The notes below the pieces were generated by a model, which did no database searches, was not told the origin of the DNA, and was given only the letters and a program-made list of their open reading frames with translations. A stretch of DNA of 64,000 bases from the NCBI GenBank assembly GCA_050012375.1, contig JBEKHH010000004.1, positions 89,825 to 153,824 on the forward strand. Reading direction: 5' to 3'. Below, piece by piece: positions 25,682-34,550 of the stretch (within the stretch, counting starts at the first letter, position 1; every line of letters begins with the position of its first letter). Both the position numbers and the translations under genes were made by a program. The stretch comes from PALSA-1353 sp050012375 (GTDB lineage Bacteria; Planctomycetota; Phycisphaerae; Tepidisphaerales; Tepidisphaeraceae).

Positions 25682-26965
25682 ATGGATTTTTTCAACTACA
25701 AAAACGGCGAGTTGCACTGCGAAGGCGTCCCGGCGGAAAAAATCGCCCGCGCGGTCGGCACGCCGGCGTATGTCTATTCCAAGGCGACGTTTCTGCATCA
25801 CTATCATCAGATGGCCGATGCCTTCGCGCCGCTCAAGGCCACCATCTGCTATTCGATCAAGAGCTGCGGGAACATCCACATTTGCCGGCTGCTCGCCCAG
25901 GAGGGAAGCGGGTTTGATGTCACCAGCGGCGGGGAACTGTTCCGCGCGCTCAAGGCCGGCGGCGAGGCGAAAAAGATCATCTACGCCGGCGTCGGCAAAA
26001 CCGACGAGGAGATCGCCGACGGCATCAACGCCGGCATCGCCGCGTTCAATCTCGAAAGCGAAGCGGAGATCGAGAACATCGATCGCGTTGCCGCTTCGCT
26101 GGGCAAGACGGCCATCGGCGCCCTGCGAGTCAACCCCGACGTGGACCCCAAGACACACGTCAAAACCACGACCGGAAAAAAGGGGACGAAATTCGGCGTC
26201 GATATCGCACGCGCCCGGCAAGTCTTTTCGCAATATCGCGATCTCAAGCATTTGCGAATCGCCGGCGTGCATATCCATATCGGCGGGCCGGTCTATGAAA
26301 TCCAGCCGCATGTGCAGGCGGTCGAGAAGATCGTTCAGTTGATCGAGGACCTCACGGCCGACGGGCATCGCATCGAATGGTTCGACATGGGCGGAGGATT
26401 CGGGGTGAATTACGAGCGGCCGGATCAGGCGCCGCCCGCGGCCCAGTACGCCCGCGCGCTGATTCCGTTATTGAAGGACAAGCCCTACAAGTTGGCGCTG
26501 GAGCCGGGGCGATATATCGCCGGCAATGCCGGGATCCTGCTGACGCGCGTGCTCTACCGCAAAACCGGCGGAGAGAAGAAATTCGTCATCGTTGACGCGG
26601 GGATGAACGATCTGACGCGCCCGACGCTGTACGAGGGATATCACCACATCTGGCCGGTGAAGCCGGATGCGCAGAGCATCCCGCCGCAGCGCAGCAAGGC
26701 ATTCGAGCCGCCCGGCGGCGAGATCGTCGACGTGGTCGGGCCTATTTGCGAAAGTGGGGATTATCTGGCCAAGGACCGAATGCTGCCTCCGACGCGTCGC
26801 GGCGATCTATTGGCGGTTTTCACGGCGGGCGCCTATGGGTTTGCGATGAGCAGCAACTACAACAATCGCCCGCGCGCTCCGGAAGTGCTGGTGGATGGAA
26901 GTGAGTTTCGGATCATTCGCCGGCGGGAAACGCTTGACGACCTGATCGCGGCGGAAATGGTGTGA
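25682..26965 (+). CDS. lysA: Diaminopimelate decarboxylase
   Basis: 427 residues. Decarboxylates meso-diaminopimelate to L-lysine with PLP. The PLP lysine is Lys60 in ICYSIKSC (most enzymes have YAxKAN), in the TIM barrel. GFDVTSGGELFRAL, ALRVNPDVDP with the following T-H, and GGGFGVNYE are family motifs. CESGDYLAKDR near residue 358 supplies the substrate-binding Cys and Glu from the second subunit, followed by AYGFAMSSNYN. Arginine or carboxynorspermidine decarboxylases of the same fold lack this CESGD region. It ends 20 bp before the convergent GT1 gene. Confidence 0.93.
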   Translation: MDFFNYKNGELHCEGVPAEKIARAVGTPAYVYSKATFLHHYHQMADAFAPLKATICYSIKSCGNIHICRLLAQEGSGFDVTSGGELFRALKAGGEAKKIIYAGVGKTDEEIADGINAGIAAFNLESEAEIENIDRVAASLGKTAIGALRVNPDVDPKTHVKTTTGKKGTKFGVDIARARQVFSQYRDLKHLRIAGVHIHIGGPVYEIQPHVQAVEKIVQLIEDLTADGHRIEWFDMGGGFGVNYERPDQAPPAAQYARALIPLLKDKPYKLALEPGRYIAGNAGILLTRVLYRKTGGEKKFVIVDAGMNDLTRPTLYEGYHHIWPVKPDAQSIPPQRSKAFEPPGGEIVDVVGPICESGDYLAKDRMLPPTRRGDLLAVFTAGAYGFAMSSNYNNRPRAPEVLVDGSEFRIIRRRETLDDLIAAEMV

Positions 26966-26985
26966 ACGGCGCGCGTTCTGACGCG

Positions 26986-28089
26986 CTACGCGGGGGAAAA
27001 AAGCTCCCGATATCTTGCCAACATCTTCCGCGCGGAATAGGTCTCCTCGACCGTCCGCCTGCCGCCGGCGACGACGGCGTTGAACCGCTCGGCCGGGGCG
27101 TGTTGCAGTTCGGACAATCTCTCGGCCAGATGCGCGGAATCCTCCGGGCGGAATTTGAATCCGTTGACGCCCTCCTCGACGATCGCGCCGGGACCGGCGG
27201 CGTCGGCGACAAGCACCGGCAGGTTTGCGGCCATCGCTTCCAGCACCACCAATCCGAACGGCTCCTCGGGCGAGGTGTGAATGAGCAAATCCGCCGCGGC
27301 CATTTGATTGGGCACATCCGCGCTGAAGCCGGCGAAGCGGACGTTCGGGTGCGTCGCGGCGGCGCGCTTTTGCAGCGGATCCATTTCCGGACCGAGACCG
27401 AATATCGTGAATGAAATCTCCGAAAGCTCACGAGGACCTTGATCCAGCGCGTCGAGCAAAATGCCGACGCGCTTCATCGCATCGAGCCGGGAGACGATGA
27501 TCGCGCCGCGGACGCCGGGCCGGTCGAACGGGCCGCGGCGGGGACAGCCGCTCACGCGGGCGTCGGGCAGGGAATTGGGCACCACGTCGATCAAGTCCGC
27601 GCTCGTCCCATAGCTGATGAGCTTTTGCTTGGTCCACTGCGAAACCGCGATGATCCTCACGCCGGTGTGATTCAGCCATTTTTTGCGGCCGTAGGAGTCC
27701 CGATCGGTTGAGCCGCCGTGGACGATGTGGAAATGCCTGATTCGCCGGCGATACAGGGCGTTGAGCATCAGGCAAACCGCCGAGTGCATGACTCCCGTGG
27801 CCACGAATGTGAAGGATGGATATCGGGCGAGGCAGGGCCGGAGCGTCTTGGCGAATTGTCTCCACCCCCGAAAGCGGCGGGCTTCGAAGCCGAGTTTTTC
27901 GGCCTCGTCCATCGCCGGGCCCGGAGGCCCGAACAGGATCGGCTCGAATTCATCGGCCAGTCCCAGCGCCGTATCCAGGGCAACGCGTTCGGTGCCGTAG
28001 AGTTTGCTGCTGTGCAGGATGTAGAGCAAAGGATGGCGGGTGGGACTCGGCATCGAGCGCGGGAATGATACTGCCAGAGCGTTTTGCAT
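26986..28089 (-). CDS. GT4 family glycosyltransferase, paralogue 1
   Basis: 367 residues; an ATG 12 codons in is an equally plausible start. GT-B fold: N-terminal LLYILHSSKLYGTERVALDTALGL carries the Gly-rich nucleotide/acceptor loop, and the C-terminal half has IIVSRLDAMKRVGILLDAL, FAGFSADVPNQMAAADLLIHTS, PEEPFGLVVLEAMAANLPVLV, the E-x7-E motif of retaining GT4 enzymes. Soluble or membrane-associated at the cytoplasmic face. It is the last of seven genes running from 37470, with two close paralogues before it. Donor and acceptor are unknown. Confidence 0.85.
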   Translation of the reverse strand: MQNALAVSFPRSMPSPTRHPLLYILHSSKLYGTERVALDTALGLADEFEPILFGPPGPAMDEAEKLGFEARRFRGWRQFAKTLRPCLARYPSFTFVATGVMHSAVCLMLNALYRRRIRHFHIVHGGSTDRDSYGRKKWLNHTGVRIIAVSQWTKQKLISYGTSADLIDVVPNSLPDARVSGCPRRGPFDRPGVRGAIIVSRLDAMKRVGILLDALDQGPRELSEISFTIFGLGPEMDPLQKRAAATHPNVRFAGFSADVPNQMAAADLLIHTSPEEPFGLVVLEAMAANLPVLVADAAGPGAIVEEGVNGFKFRPEDSAHLAERLSELQHAPAERFNAVVAGGRRTVEETYSARKMLARYRELFSPA

Positions 28090-28155
28090 TCACCCGCAGC
28101 GTTCGCGATTCTCGAGCATCCAAAGAACGCGCTCCCCTTCGGGTCGCGGCTAAAC

Positions 28156-29208
28156 TCAGTCCGGCGCGAAGACTTCGCGATAACGCTGGAGGGCAGCGCT
28201 GGCGGAGAACTCGGCATCCACTTTGGCAGATGCATTTGCCACCATCCGATTGAGCAGTTCCGCCGGCGCCTGCTTCAGTTCGAGAAGGCGCTGAGCCAGA
28301 TGATCGGGGTTGTCGGCTCGGAACGTGAAACCGCTGACGCCGTCGTCGATAAGCGTGGTGGCGCCTCCCTGGTCGGGGACCAACGCCGCGACCCGCGCCG
28401 CCATCGCTTCCAGGATCGCCAGGCCGAACGGTTCGATCGGGCAGGTGTGCAGCAGCAGATCGGCGCCCGCCAGCTCGGCGGCGACGTTATCGCTGAAACC
28501 GGCGAACTGCACGTTGGGGTGCGTTCGCCGGGCGCGCTCGCGGAGCTTTTCGAGGTCCGGACCCAGTCCGAAAACGCGAAACGACAGATCGTCCAATTCC
28601 TTAGGGCGCCGATCCAGGGCGTCCAGCAGCACATCGAGCCGCTTGACCGGATCGACGCGGGAAACCAGCACCACCTTGCGGACCCCCGATTGGTCATATT
28701 TCGCTCTCCGCGGAAGTTTGGCCGCCATTTCGGGGGCAAGGAAATTGGTAATGACATGGATGGGCCTGCGAACTCCATGGTCTATCAACATCTGCTTTGA
28801 CCACGGCGAGACGACCACAAAGGTGATATTGAAGAGGTTGAGAACCTTCTTTCGCGCGTAATCCTTCCGGAGGCCCGCGCCCCCGTGAACCATCTGTATT
28901 TGCTTGATCCGCCGGCGGTAGAACACGTTCAGCGCGATGCATACCAGGTTATATCGCGGCCCGGTTGCCACGAATGTCAGAGAGGGATACCGCTTCAGCA
29001 GCGGCCCCAGAACCAGGGCCAAGTCCTTGCTGGTGCGGTACCGGCACGTTTGAAATCCCAACCGCTCCGCTTCGACCAGGGCGGCGCCGGGGGGTGCGAT
29101 AAAGATGGTTTCGAATTCGTCGGCCAATCCCCGCGCCGTCGCCAGCGCCATTCGTTCCGTGCCATAGAGCTGGCTGCTATGCAGAACGTAAAGGACGGGA
29201 TGTCGCAT
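28156..29208 (-). CDS. GT4 family glycosyltransferase, paralogue 2
   Basis: 350 residues. Begins MRHPVLYVLHSSQLYGTERMAL, almost identical in layout to its neighbours. The C-terminal donor-binding half has VVLVSRVDPVKRLDVLLDALD, FAGFSDNVAAELAGADLLLHT and EPFGLAILEAMAARVAALV with both catalytic glutamates. Similarity to paralogues 1 and 3 over the full length suggests local duplication and divergence. It is 11 bp downstream of paralogue 3 and 66 bp upstream of paralogue 1. The conserved MVHGG loop in the N-terminal half (QIQMVHGGAG) is shared as HIVHGGS or YVMHGSC in the others. Confidence 0.85.
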   Translation of the reverse strand: MRHPVLYVLHSSQLYGTERMALATARGLADEFETIFIAPPGAALVEAERLGFQTCRYRTSKDLALVLGPLLKRYPSLTFVATGPRYNLVCIALNVFYRRRIKQIQMVHGGAGLRKDYARKKVLNLFNITFVVVSPWSKQMLIDHGVRRPIHVITNFLAPEMAAKLPRRAKYDQSGVRKVVLVSRVDPVKRLDVLLDALDRRPKELDDLSFRVFGLGPDLEKLRERARRTHPNVQFAGFSDNVAAELAGADLLLHTCPIEPFGLAILEAMAARVAALVPDQGGATTLIDDGVSGFTFRADNPDHLAQRLLELKQAPAELLNRMVANASAKVDAEFSASAALQRYREVFAPD

Positions 29209-29219
29209 GCTGGACCTGT

Positions 29220-30338
29220 CTATGGGGAAGGGGCGAAGACCTGCCGGTATCGCTCGAGGGACGCCGCGGCCGAGAGATTCTTCTCCAGGGCTTTGGCGGC
29301 ATTTGCCGTCACGCGGTTGAGCAGGTCCGGATCGGAATTTCGCAATTCGATCAACCGCCGGGCCAGATCGTCCGGATCGTTGGAGCGGAATTTGAAGCCG
29401 GTGACGCCGTCGTCCACCAAGGTCGCCGGCCCCCCCTCGTCGGCCACGAGAACGGGAATGCCCGCCGCCATCGCCTCGATCACCACCAGACCGAATGCCT
29501 CGGTTGGGCAGGGATGGATCAGCAAATCGGACTGGGCATAGCGGCGCGGGAGGTCCTCCACGAATCCGAGGAACTTAACATTGGGGGCAGTCATCCGCGC
29601 CCGCCGGCTGAAATGCTCGAGCCTCTCGCCGCCGCCGGCGACGTCGATGGGAAAATCACCAAGTTCCAGATGGCGGGCGATCGCATCCAGCAGCACGTCG
29701 AATCGCTTGGGCTCCTCGATTCGCGAGACGCACAGGGCGCTGTGCACGCCGCTGGAGAACGGCCCCCGCCGCCCCATGGCGGCGATCTGTTCGGGAAGCA
29801 GGAAATTCGGCACCACCTCGATGCGATCGGGACGCGATCCGTGCTCGATCAGCTTCCGCTTGACGTAATCGGAAACCGCCACAATCCTGATATCGAACGA
29901 ATTGAGAAATCTGATTCGTCCGAAATCCCTCTCCTCGTCGCAACTGCCGTGCATCACGTAAATATGATTGATGTTTCGTCGGTAAACGACGTTCAAGGCT
30001 TTGCACAATATCGAGTATCTGGGCAAGGTGGAGGCGAACGTGAGAGAAGGATATTGCCGGAGCAACAGCCGGATCACCTGCACCAGGGCCTTGGTGGTCT
30101 GGAAATAATGGGTGGGAAAGCCGAGGCGCTCGGCCTCCCACATGGCCGGTCCGCGCGGTCCGACAAAGATGGTGTTGAATTTTCCCGCCAATCCCTTGGC
30201 CGTCGCCAGCGCCATGCGCTCGGTCCCGTACATCGAGCTGCTGTGCAGGACGTAAACGAGGGGATGATGCGCGTCGGCATTGGAACTGGGCAACTCGTCA
30301 CTCCGGCTTCCCATGGCATCGGCGTGCATCGGCGTCAT
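29220..30338 (-). CDS. GT4 family glycosyltransferase, paralogue 3
   Basis: About 372 residues from the ATG at 30338; a longer reading would run 149 bp into secA and is not conserved. After a variable N-terminus comes LVYVLHSSSMYGTERMALATAKGL. The donor half has LCVSRIEEPKRFDVLLDAI, FLGFVEDLPRRYAQSDLLIHPC and TEAFGLVVIEAMAAGIPVLVA, with the E-x7-E catalytic pair. It starts 25 bp after the secA stop, so secA and the three transferases are probably cotranscribed. Confidence 0.85.
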   Translation of the reverse strand: MTPMHADAMGSRSDELPSSNADAHHPLVYVLHSSSMYGTERMALATAKGLAGKFNTIFVGPRGPAMWEAERLGFPTHYFQTTKALVQVIRLLLRQYPSLTFASTLPRYSILCKALNVVYRRNINHIYVMHGSCDEERDFGRIRFLNSFDIRIVAVSDYVKRKLIEHGSRPDRIEVVPNFLLPEQIAAMGRRGPFSSGVHSALCVSRIEEPKRFDVLLDAIARHLELGDFPIDVAGGGERLEHFSRRARMTAPNVKFLGFVEDLPRRYAQSDLLIHPCPTEAFGLVVIEAMAAGIPVLVADEGGPATLVDDGVTGFKFRSNDPDDLARRLIELRNSDPDLLNRVTANAAKALEKNLSAAASLERYRQVFAPSP

Positions 30339-30363
30339 CGGGCGGGAGTTTGACGATTTCAGA

Positions 30364-32301
30364 TCAGAAGGGCAATGACTGATCCATCCAATCGTCGTTT
30401 CGCAGCACCTGTTTGCGGTTGAATCGCGCAAGCTTCTCCGCGCGCGCCTGCGCCAGGGCAATAAGCCGCTCGGCGCCGATGGCGCGCCAACTGAGCCGCA
30501 GGCGCGGAACATGGCGCACCAGCAGATCGTCCTGGGCGCTGGCGAACATCTGGGCGCAGCCGGGATCTCCCTGCCGGGCGGCGCGGCCGAACAACTGCCG
30601 GTCCACGCGTCCCGAGCCGTGCGGCTCGGTCGCCAGCACGTGCAGGCCCCCGAGTTCCGCCACGCCCCGGCTCAGCTTGATGTCCGTTCCTCGCCCCGCC
30701 ATGTTGGTGGCGATGGTGATTTGCCCCACCTGGCCGGCTTCGGCGACGATCGACGCCTCTTGCGCGGTCTGAGTCGCGTTCAGGACGCGATGCGCTTTGC
30801 CCACGGCCGCGAGCCGATGGCTTAGTTCCTCGGATGCCAGAACGCTGCGCGTCCCGACCAGCACCGGCGCTCCGCTCTCGTGAATTTCGCACACCCGCGC
30901 CACAACGGCCTGCCATTTCGCATCCAGCGTGTCGAACATGCGCAGCGGCAGTTGCACGCGGATGCACGGCTTGTTGGTCGGAATGCGCACCGTGGGCCGG
31001 CGATAAATCTGCCACATCTCGCCGCGCGCTTCCCAGGCCGTGCCGGTCATGCCGCTCATCAGCGGGTATTGCCGGAAAAACCGCTGGAAGCTGAGGCGGG
31101 CGAGGTTCTCCTTGTCGGCGGTGACGGGGACGGCTTCCTTGACCTCGATGGCCTGATGCAGCCCGTGGCGCCAGGAGCGGTCGGCCAGGACGCGGCCCGT
31201 GAATTCGTCGATGATCTGCACCTTCTGGTCCGAACTCACCAGATAGTGCTCCCCGCGCGTGAAGCAGTGGCGCGCCGACAGCGCCTGCACGACCAATTCC
31301 TCCCGGCGGCGCTTGCCTTTCCAAAACCCTCCATCGTGTTCCGACAGCGCATCGAGCCGCTCTTCTCCCCGGTTGGTCAGGTCCACTTGCCGCAGCGTCC
31401 AGTCGATTTTGAAATCCCGATTCGCCTCCAACTGCCGCGCCAATGAATCGCCCCGCTCGTACAGCGAAGTGTTCCCCTCCGCCTCCGGCGAGTCGGAGAT
31501 GATCAGGGGCGTCACGCCCTCGTCGATGAGCAGGCTGTCCGCCTCATCCACGATCACCTTCCACAATCCCGGGACGAGAAGCTGGTTTGGGCGGGGGCCC
31601 TTCATCAGCATCCCCACCACGGTCTGGGTGGAGGAGCGCATCGACCCCAGGGCGATCTGGTCTCGCAGGAAATCGGCGACGATTTCCTTGCTGGTGACGT
31701 AAACGACGTTTCGGCGGTAATGGTCGATTCGTTCCCGGTGCGTCGTTTCGTGGATGACATGACCGACGCTCAACCCCAGCATGCGGTAGGTCGGGCCCAT
31801 CTCCTCGGCATCCCGCGCAACCAGATAATCGTTGACGGTGATGACGTGCACCGGCTTGCCGTGCCAGGCCCAAATCGCCGCCGTCAATGAGGCCGCGAGG
31901 GTCTTGCCTTCGCCGGTGGCCATTTCCGTGACCAGGCCCTCGAGCATGGCCAGCGCGCAGGCGATCTGGACGGGAAACGGCCGCAACCCCACGGCGCGAA
32001 ACGCAGCCTCCCGGGCAATGGCCAGGGCCCGGTCCAGCGCCTCGCCGTTGAGCCGGCCGAGGCGGGCCAAATCGCGCGACTCCGCAACCGCCTCGCGGAA
32101 TCGCTCCGAGCCCAGATCGTGGATTTCCGGCTCGAGCTTTTCGATCCGCTCGGCCTGCACCACGAGCCGGGGCAGCACGCGCCGCTTGTTCTTCGCCCAT
32201 CCGACGACCCCGCCGAAGACTTGATCCAGTCCCTTCAGCTCGGGGGCCTTGACGCGGCGGGCATCAAAAATCGACCAGAGATCATCCGAAACCGCGGACA
32301 T
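30364..32301 (-). CDS. Short SecA paralogue (SecA2-like ATPase)
   Basis: About 645 residues from the ATG at 32301, which has AAGGTGG as ribosome site; a GTG four codons earlier is possible. DEAD-type motor: ATGEGKT Walker A at about residues 130-135, VIVDEADSLLIDE Walker B, MTGTAWEARGEMW, NMAGRGTDIKL and RQLFGRAARQGDPG motor motifs are intact. PPXD-like segments lie between. At 645 residues it is 200-250 shorter than housekeeping SecA, ending soon after the second nucleotide-binding domain, so most of the helical scaffold and the C-terminal SecB/zinc domain are missing or divergent. The gene follows the M50-HlyD gene by 2 bp. Its job is probably export of special substrates. Confidence 0.85.
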   Translation of the reverse strand: MSAVSDDLWSIFDARRVKAPELKGLDQVFGGVVGWAKNKRRVLPRLVVQAERIEKLEPEIHDLGSERFREAVAESRDLARLGRLNGEALDRALAIAREAAFRAVGLRPFPVQIACALAMLEGLVTEMATGEGKTLAASLTAAIWAWHGKPVHVITVNDYLVARDAEEMGPTYRMLGLSVGHVIHETTHRERIDHYRRNVVYVTSKEIVADFLRDQIALGSMRSSTQTVVGMLMKGPRPNQLLVPGLWKVIVDEADSLLIDEGVTPLIISDSPEAEGNTSLYERGDSLARQLEANRDFKIDWTLRQVDLTNRGEERLDALSEHDGGFWKGKRRREELVVQALSARHCFTRGEHYLVSSDQKVQIIDEFTGRVLADRSWRHGLHQAIEVKEAVPVTADKENLARLSFQRFFRQYPLMSGMTGTAWEARGEMWQIYRRPTVRIPTNKPCIRVQLPLRMFDTLDAKWQAVVARVCEIHESGAPVLVGTRSVLASEELSHRLAAVGKAHRVLNATQTAQEASIVAEAGQVGQITIATNMAGRGTDIKLSRGVAELGGLHVLATEPHGSGRVDRQLFGRAARQGDPGCAQMFASAQDDLLVRHVPRLRLSWRAIGAERLIALAQARAEKLARFNRKQVLRNDDWMDQSLPF

Positions 32302-32303
32302 GC

Positions 32304-34511
32304 CTACAGCCACCTTCCCGTATCGCGGGATTGGAGCAGTTGCAGGAAGCTATTGGTCCACTTCCAGGCGAGGGAGCGATGGTCCACCGTCAGCCGGACG
32401 TACGCCCGCTGGCCGGCGAAGAACCTTTCATCGTGGTTGTCCAGCTTGACGCGGGCCTCGAAGGTGGGGACCTGCGTCCGCAGGCCGTTGGGATCGCGCG
32501 GATCGACTTGCAGATCGCCTCCGACGCGCGAGCCGAGGGAGGGGTGCGCCAGTTCCATCACGGCGGCGGGCGGCAGCGTCAATTCGCCGCCGGAAATGCT
32601 CCTGCCCAACATGCCGGCCAGGCGGACTTCAACTTTGATGCCCTTGAGCGGGCCGATGAGCTGATAATCCTGCTGGTCGATGTCTCCCTTGACGACCAGC
32701 CTGTCGAGCACGGCGACTCGTCCAATTTCCTGCCCGCGCTGAACAAACGTATCGGGCAATTCGTGAAGGGTTGGCGCCACCAGCCGGCCCGTGAACGGCG
32801 CCGCGATCGTCATCTCCGAATGCCGTCGCTGCGAATCGGCAAGCTGTTCCTGCCATACCTTCAGATCGGCCTGGTCCTTCATCAGCTCGTTCTGGTTCTC
32901 GACGCGGGACTGGCGCATTTTGGCCTCGGTCTCGCGCACCTTTGCGTTGTAAAAGGCCAAATCGCGCCGGACGGCGGGATCGTCAAGCTGAAGGATCGGC
33001 TGGCCGGCGCGGACCAGTTGGCCATCGGTGGCGAGGACGGCAATGACGCGGCCTTCGCCGGATGATTTAATCTCGCCGCTCCGCACTATGCCGGAAGAAT
33101 CGACCGGATCATCGGGCTGGACCATTCCGGTGAATTCCACGTGCACGGGGAAGCGCACTTGGAAGAGCAGCAAGGCGGCGGCGGCGGCGACGAGGACGCT
33201 GAACGAAACCGCCCGGCTCCGCTTGCGGTGCAGTTCCGGGTCCAGCGCCAGATATTTCACCAGTTTGTATGCCGGCACGCAGGCCCAGGTGATGACGCCC
33301 CCGATGGCCATGAGCACGCCGAGGACCGGCACCTTCGTGAAGACGACGACGACAATCATGATGCCGATGAAGACGCGGTAAATGCTGCTGGCGACGGCAT
33401 AGAGGAGGAGCCAGGCCCGCTGGCCGAGCGGCGGCAGGGGATTGGGCAGCTTCAGCCGGAAAACATGTCGTTTGATCAAGCCCAGAGCGTATTCGGTGCT
33501 CTTTTGGCGAAGGTTGGGGATCTCCAGCAGGTCGGAAAGAATGTAATAGCCGTCATATCGGAGCAGCGGGTTGGCGTTGAAGATGACGGTTGACACGCTG
33601 GCGACGAACATGGCGTTGTAGAGAAGCTGGCTGAAGAGCGGATAGGCCTCGTGGTTGGTGGCGCACCAGACGATGGCGCAGATGGAGGCGACGAACAACT
33701 CGACGATCATCCCCGCGGCCCCGACGAAAACACGCTGCCATTTGCTGGGAAACGACCAGGCGGTGGAGGCATCGACGTACGGCGTCGGCACCAGCACCAG
33801 AAGCATGATCCCCAATTCATGGCATTCACCGCCGAAGCGACGGCAGGCAAAGGCGTGGCCCAATTCGTGCACCGACTTGATGACCACGAACGTGGCGTAG
33901 AGCAGGAATATGTTTTGGATATTGTGCGTGAAATCGAGCGTGTTGCTGGCGGCGGTTTTCAATTGCTGCCATTGCGGCAACACCACCGACAGGGCGAACA
34001 GCACCACCGCCAGCCAGATCACCGCCCCCAGCTTGCTGAACAGGGCTCGAGCCACGGGCAGCCAGCGGCAAAGGAATCGATCCGGGTCCCACAGGCGAAT
34101 CCGCGGGAACAGGACGTTCATCAGCCGGTTCTGCATCTTCTGCTGCACCAGTTTTTTGTGCCGGCGCAGAAGGACCATCGCATCGGGGGTGATGTTGGTC
34201 TCGAGCAGGTTGGCCGCGTAGAGCTGGCTGAGAACGTGGATGACCTCGGGTTGGGTGGGTGCGTCGTCAGCGAGCTGGCCGCCGACAAGTTCCCAGGCCT
34301 CCTCCACGGTGCGGCGGCCGTCGAGGAGCCCGACGAAGCGATAGGCGGCATCGCTGAGGCGGTGGAACTGATTTCCTGCGGGATCGCGGACCACATACCA
34401 GCGATCGCCGCGATAAAACTGGCGGGAAATCTGTGCCCCGGCGCGAAGCTTGGGCTTCAGTTCCGCGACGCGGTACCAGGATTCGGAGAAGGTGGGGCGG
34501 AGCTGGAGCAT
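32304..34511 (-). CDS. PqqD-like / M50 peptidase-like / HlyD hybrid membrane protein
   Basis: 735 residues with three modules. Residues about 30-105 (DRWYVVRDPAGNQFHRLSDAAYRFVGLLDG, then TVEEAW) resemble a PqqD-type winged helix that binds peptides. Residues about 160-430 are multi-helix membrane with HELGH (215-219) and NANPLLRYDG (Asp320), the zinc ligands of M50 site-2 proteases. Residues about 470-735 form a HlyD/MFP segment: lipoyl-like half (IKSSGEGRVIAVLATDGQLVRAGQPILQLDD), coiled coil to about 595, second half with APFTGRLV and a beta-barrel. Such hybrids occur in peptide maturation or export loci. The zinc motif may serve as structure only; activity is not proven. Confidence 0.8.
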   Translation of the reverse strand: MLQLRPTFSESWYRVAELKPKLRAGAQISRQFYRGDRWYVVRDPAGNQFHRLSDAAYRFVGLLDGRRTVEEAWELVGGQLADDAPTQPEVIHVLSQLYAANLLETNITPDAMVLLRRHKKLVQQKMQNRLMNVLFPRIRLWDPDRFLCRWLPVARALFSKLGAVIWLAVVLFALSVVLPQWQQLKTAASNTLDFTHNIQNIFLLYATFVVIKSVHELGHAFACRRFGGECHELGIMLLVLVPTPYVDASTAWSFPSKWQRVFVGAAGMIVELFVASICAIVWCATNHEAYPLFSQLLYNAMFVASVSTVIFNANPLLRYDGYYILSDLLEIPNLRQKSTEYALGLIKRHVFRLKLPNPLPPLGQRAWLLLYAVASSIYRVFIGIMIVVVVFTKVPVLGVLMAIGGVITWACVPAYKLVKYLALDPELHRKRSRAVSFSVLVAAAAALLLFQVRFPVHVEFTGMVQPDDPVDSSGIVRSGEIKSSGEGRVIAVLATDGQLVRAGQPILQLDDPAVRRDLAFYNAKVRETEAKMRQSRVENQNELMKDQADLKVWQEQLADSQRRHSEMTIAAPFTGRLVAPTLHELPDTFVQRGQEIGRVAVLDRLVVKGDIDQQDYQLIGPLKGIKVEVRLAGMLGRSISGGELTLPPAAVMELAHPSLGSRVGGDLQVDPRDPNGLRTQVPTFEARVKLDNHDERFFAGQRAYVRLTVDHRSLAWKWTNSFLQLLQSRDTGRWL

Positions 34512-34526
34512 GAATTATGTGGGGCG

Positions 34527-34550
34527 GACCCACGGCGGCGCCGTGGGCAT
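34527..34550. repeat. Short palindromic repeat (CCCACGG...CCGTGGG), copy 2
   Basis: GACCCACGGCGGCGCCGTGGGCAT, one base different from 332-355. It fills the 38-bp gap between two cotranscribed membrane-fusion genes and abuts the stop of the upstream one. A hairpin here could process or attenuate the message. Confidence 0.65.
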
